Source: Fidelibacterota bacterium
GTDB taxonomy: Bacteria; Fidelibacterota; UBA2242
Length of the DNA: 37,199 nt
Reading direction: 5' to 3'
NCBI GenBank assembly: GCA_030603165.1
Contig: JAUVYH010000009.1
Span: 1-37,199, forward strand
This document shows, in pieces, positions 36,932 through 37,199 of this stretch. The notes under the pieces are model-generated. The model was not told the DNA's origin and made no database searches. It saw only the letters and a list, made by a program, of their open reading frames with translations. Made by a program: the position numbers and the translations under genes. Position 1 is the first letter of the stretch; each line of letters begins with the position of its first letter.

Positions 36932-37199
36932 CTATTCAGAATTAGTGTTTTTTAATACAACACTCGTAGCGCCCCAGCCGCCTCCGGTTCCCTCGGCAGT
37001 ATGAAAAGATTCCACTTCCGGCAAGCGTGACAGAATCGACTGTACAATTTTCCGCAGCGTTCCGGTGCCTTTACCGTGAATAATGCGTACACTGTAAATC
37101 CCCTTTTCACGACAGGCTTTCAAATAGTCCGGCACCAGTTCTTTCACTTCCCGGGGCAGAAATGTGTGCAGATCAAGAACACCGTTAATTGGAATTTCG
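36932..37199 (-). CDS. Smr-domain protein copy 3 (5' part outside the window)
   Basis: …LDLHTFLPREVKELVPDYLKACREKGIYSVRIIHGKGTGTLRKIVQSILSRLPEVESFHTAEGTGGGWGATSVVLKNTNSE*. Confidence 0.88.
   Translation of the reverse strand, partial: EIPINGVLDLHTFLPREVKELVPDYLKACREKGIYSVRIIHGKGTGTLRKIVQSILSRLPEVESFHTAEGTGGGWGATSVVLKNTNSE

Overview
Window from a bacterium of probable FCB-superphylum type: several secreted proteins end in type IX secretion (T9SS)-like C-terminal sorting domains, and TAnnTTTG-like promoter elements are present. Main contents: (i) a low-GC run of secreted proteins: a hypothetical, an M23 peptidase, a C25-like protein with three PPC-type repeats, and an orphan sorting domain; (ii) a complete shikimate pathway on the minus strand (aroC, aroKB fusion, aroQ, aroF, aroA, then aroE and chorismate mutase-tyrA), interrupted by a GxxExxY gene flanked by inverted repeats; (iii) trpB2; (iv) more T9SS cargo, including an endonuclease I-family protein; (v) a homocysteine methyltransferase-like protein, an S9-like protein lacking the whole catalytic triad, a POT transporter with a soluble insertion, a VanX-like dipeptidase and a beta-lactamase-family hydrolase; (vi) a mosaic accessory region (31.9-37.2 kb) in which an HNH nuclease, a DarT/DarG pair and a XRE-ImmA/PIN pair are separated by three copies of the 3' end of an Smr-domain gene. 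The strongest new observations are two homologous, unannotated transcription-attenuation leaders. One, upstream of trpB2, encodes MKVNLNINTNQNWWWRQGYLFSGLLIGHQH*. The other, upstream of tyrA-aroE, encodes MKTNLKHTLIYNLYFTGRNRLGPSILKH*. Each has a terminator and a competing antiterminator. The next strongest is the serial Smr-tail/toxin-antitoxin cassette array. All calls come from reading the sequence; no searches or folding programs were run.
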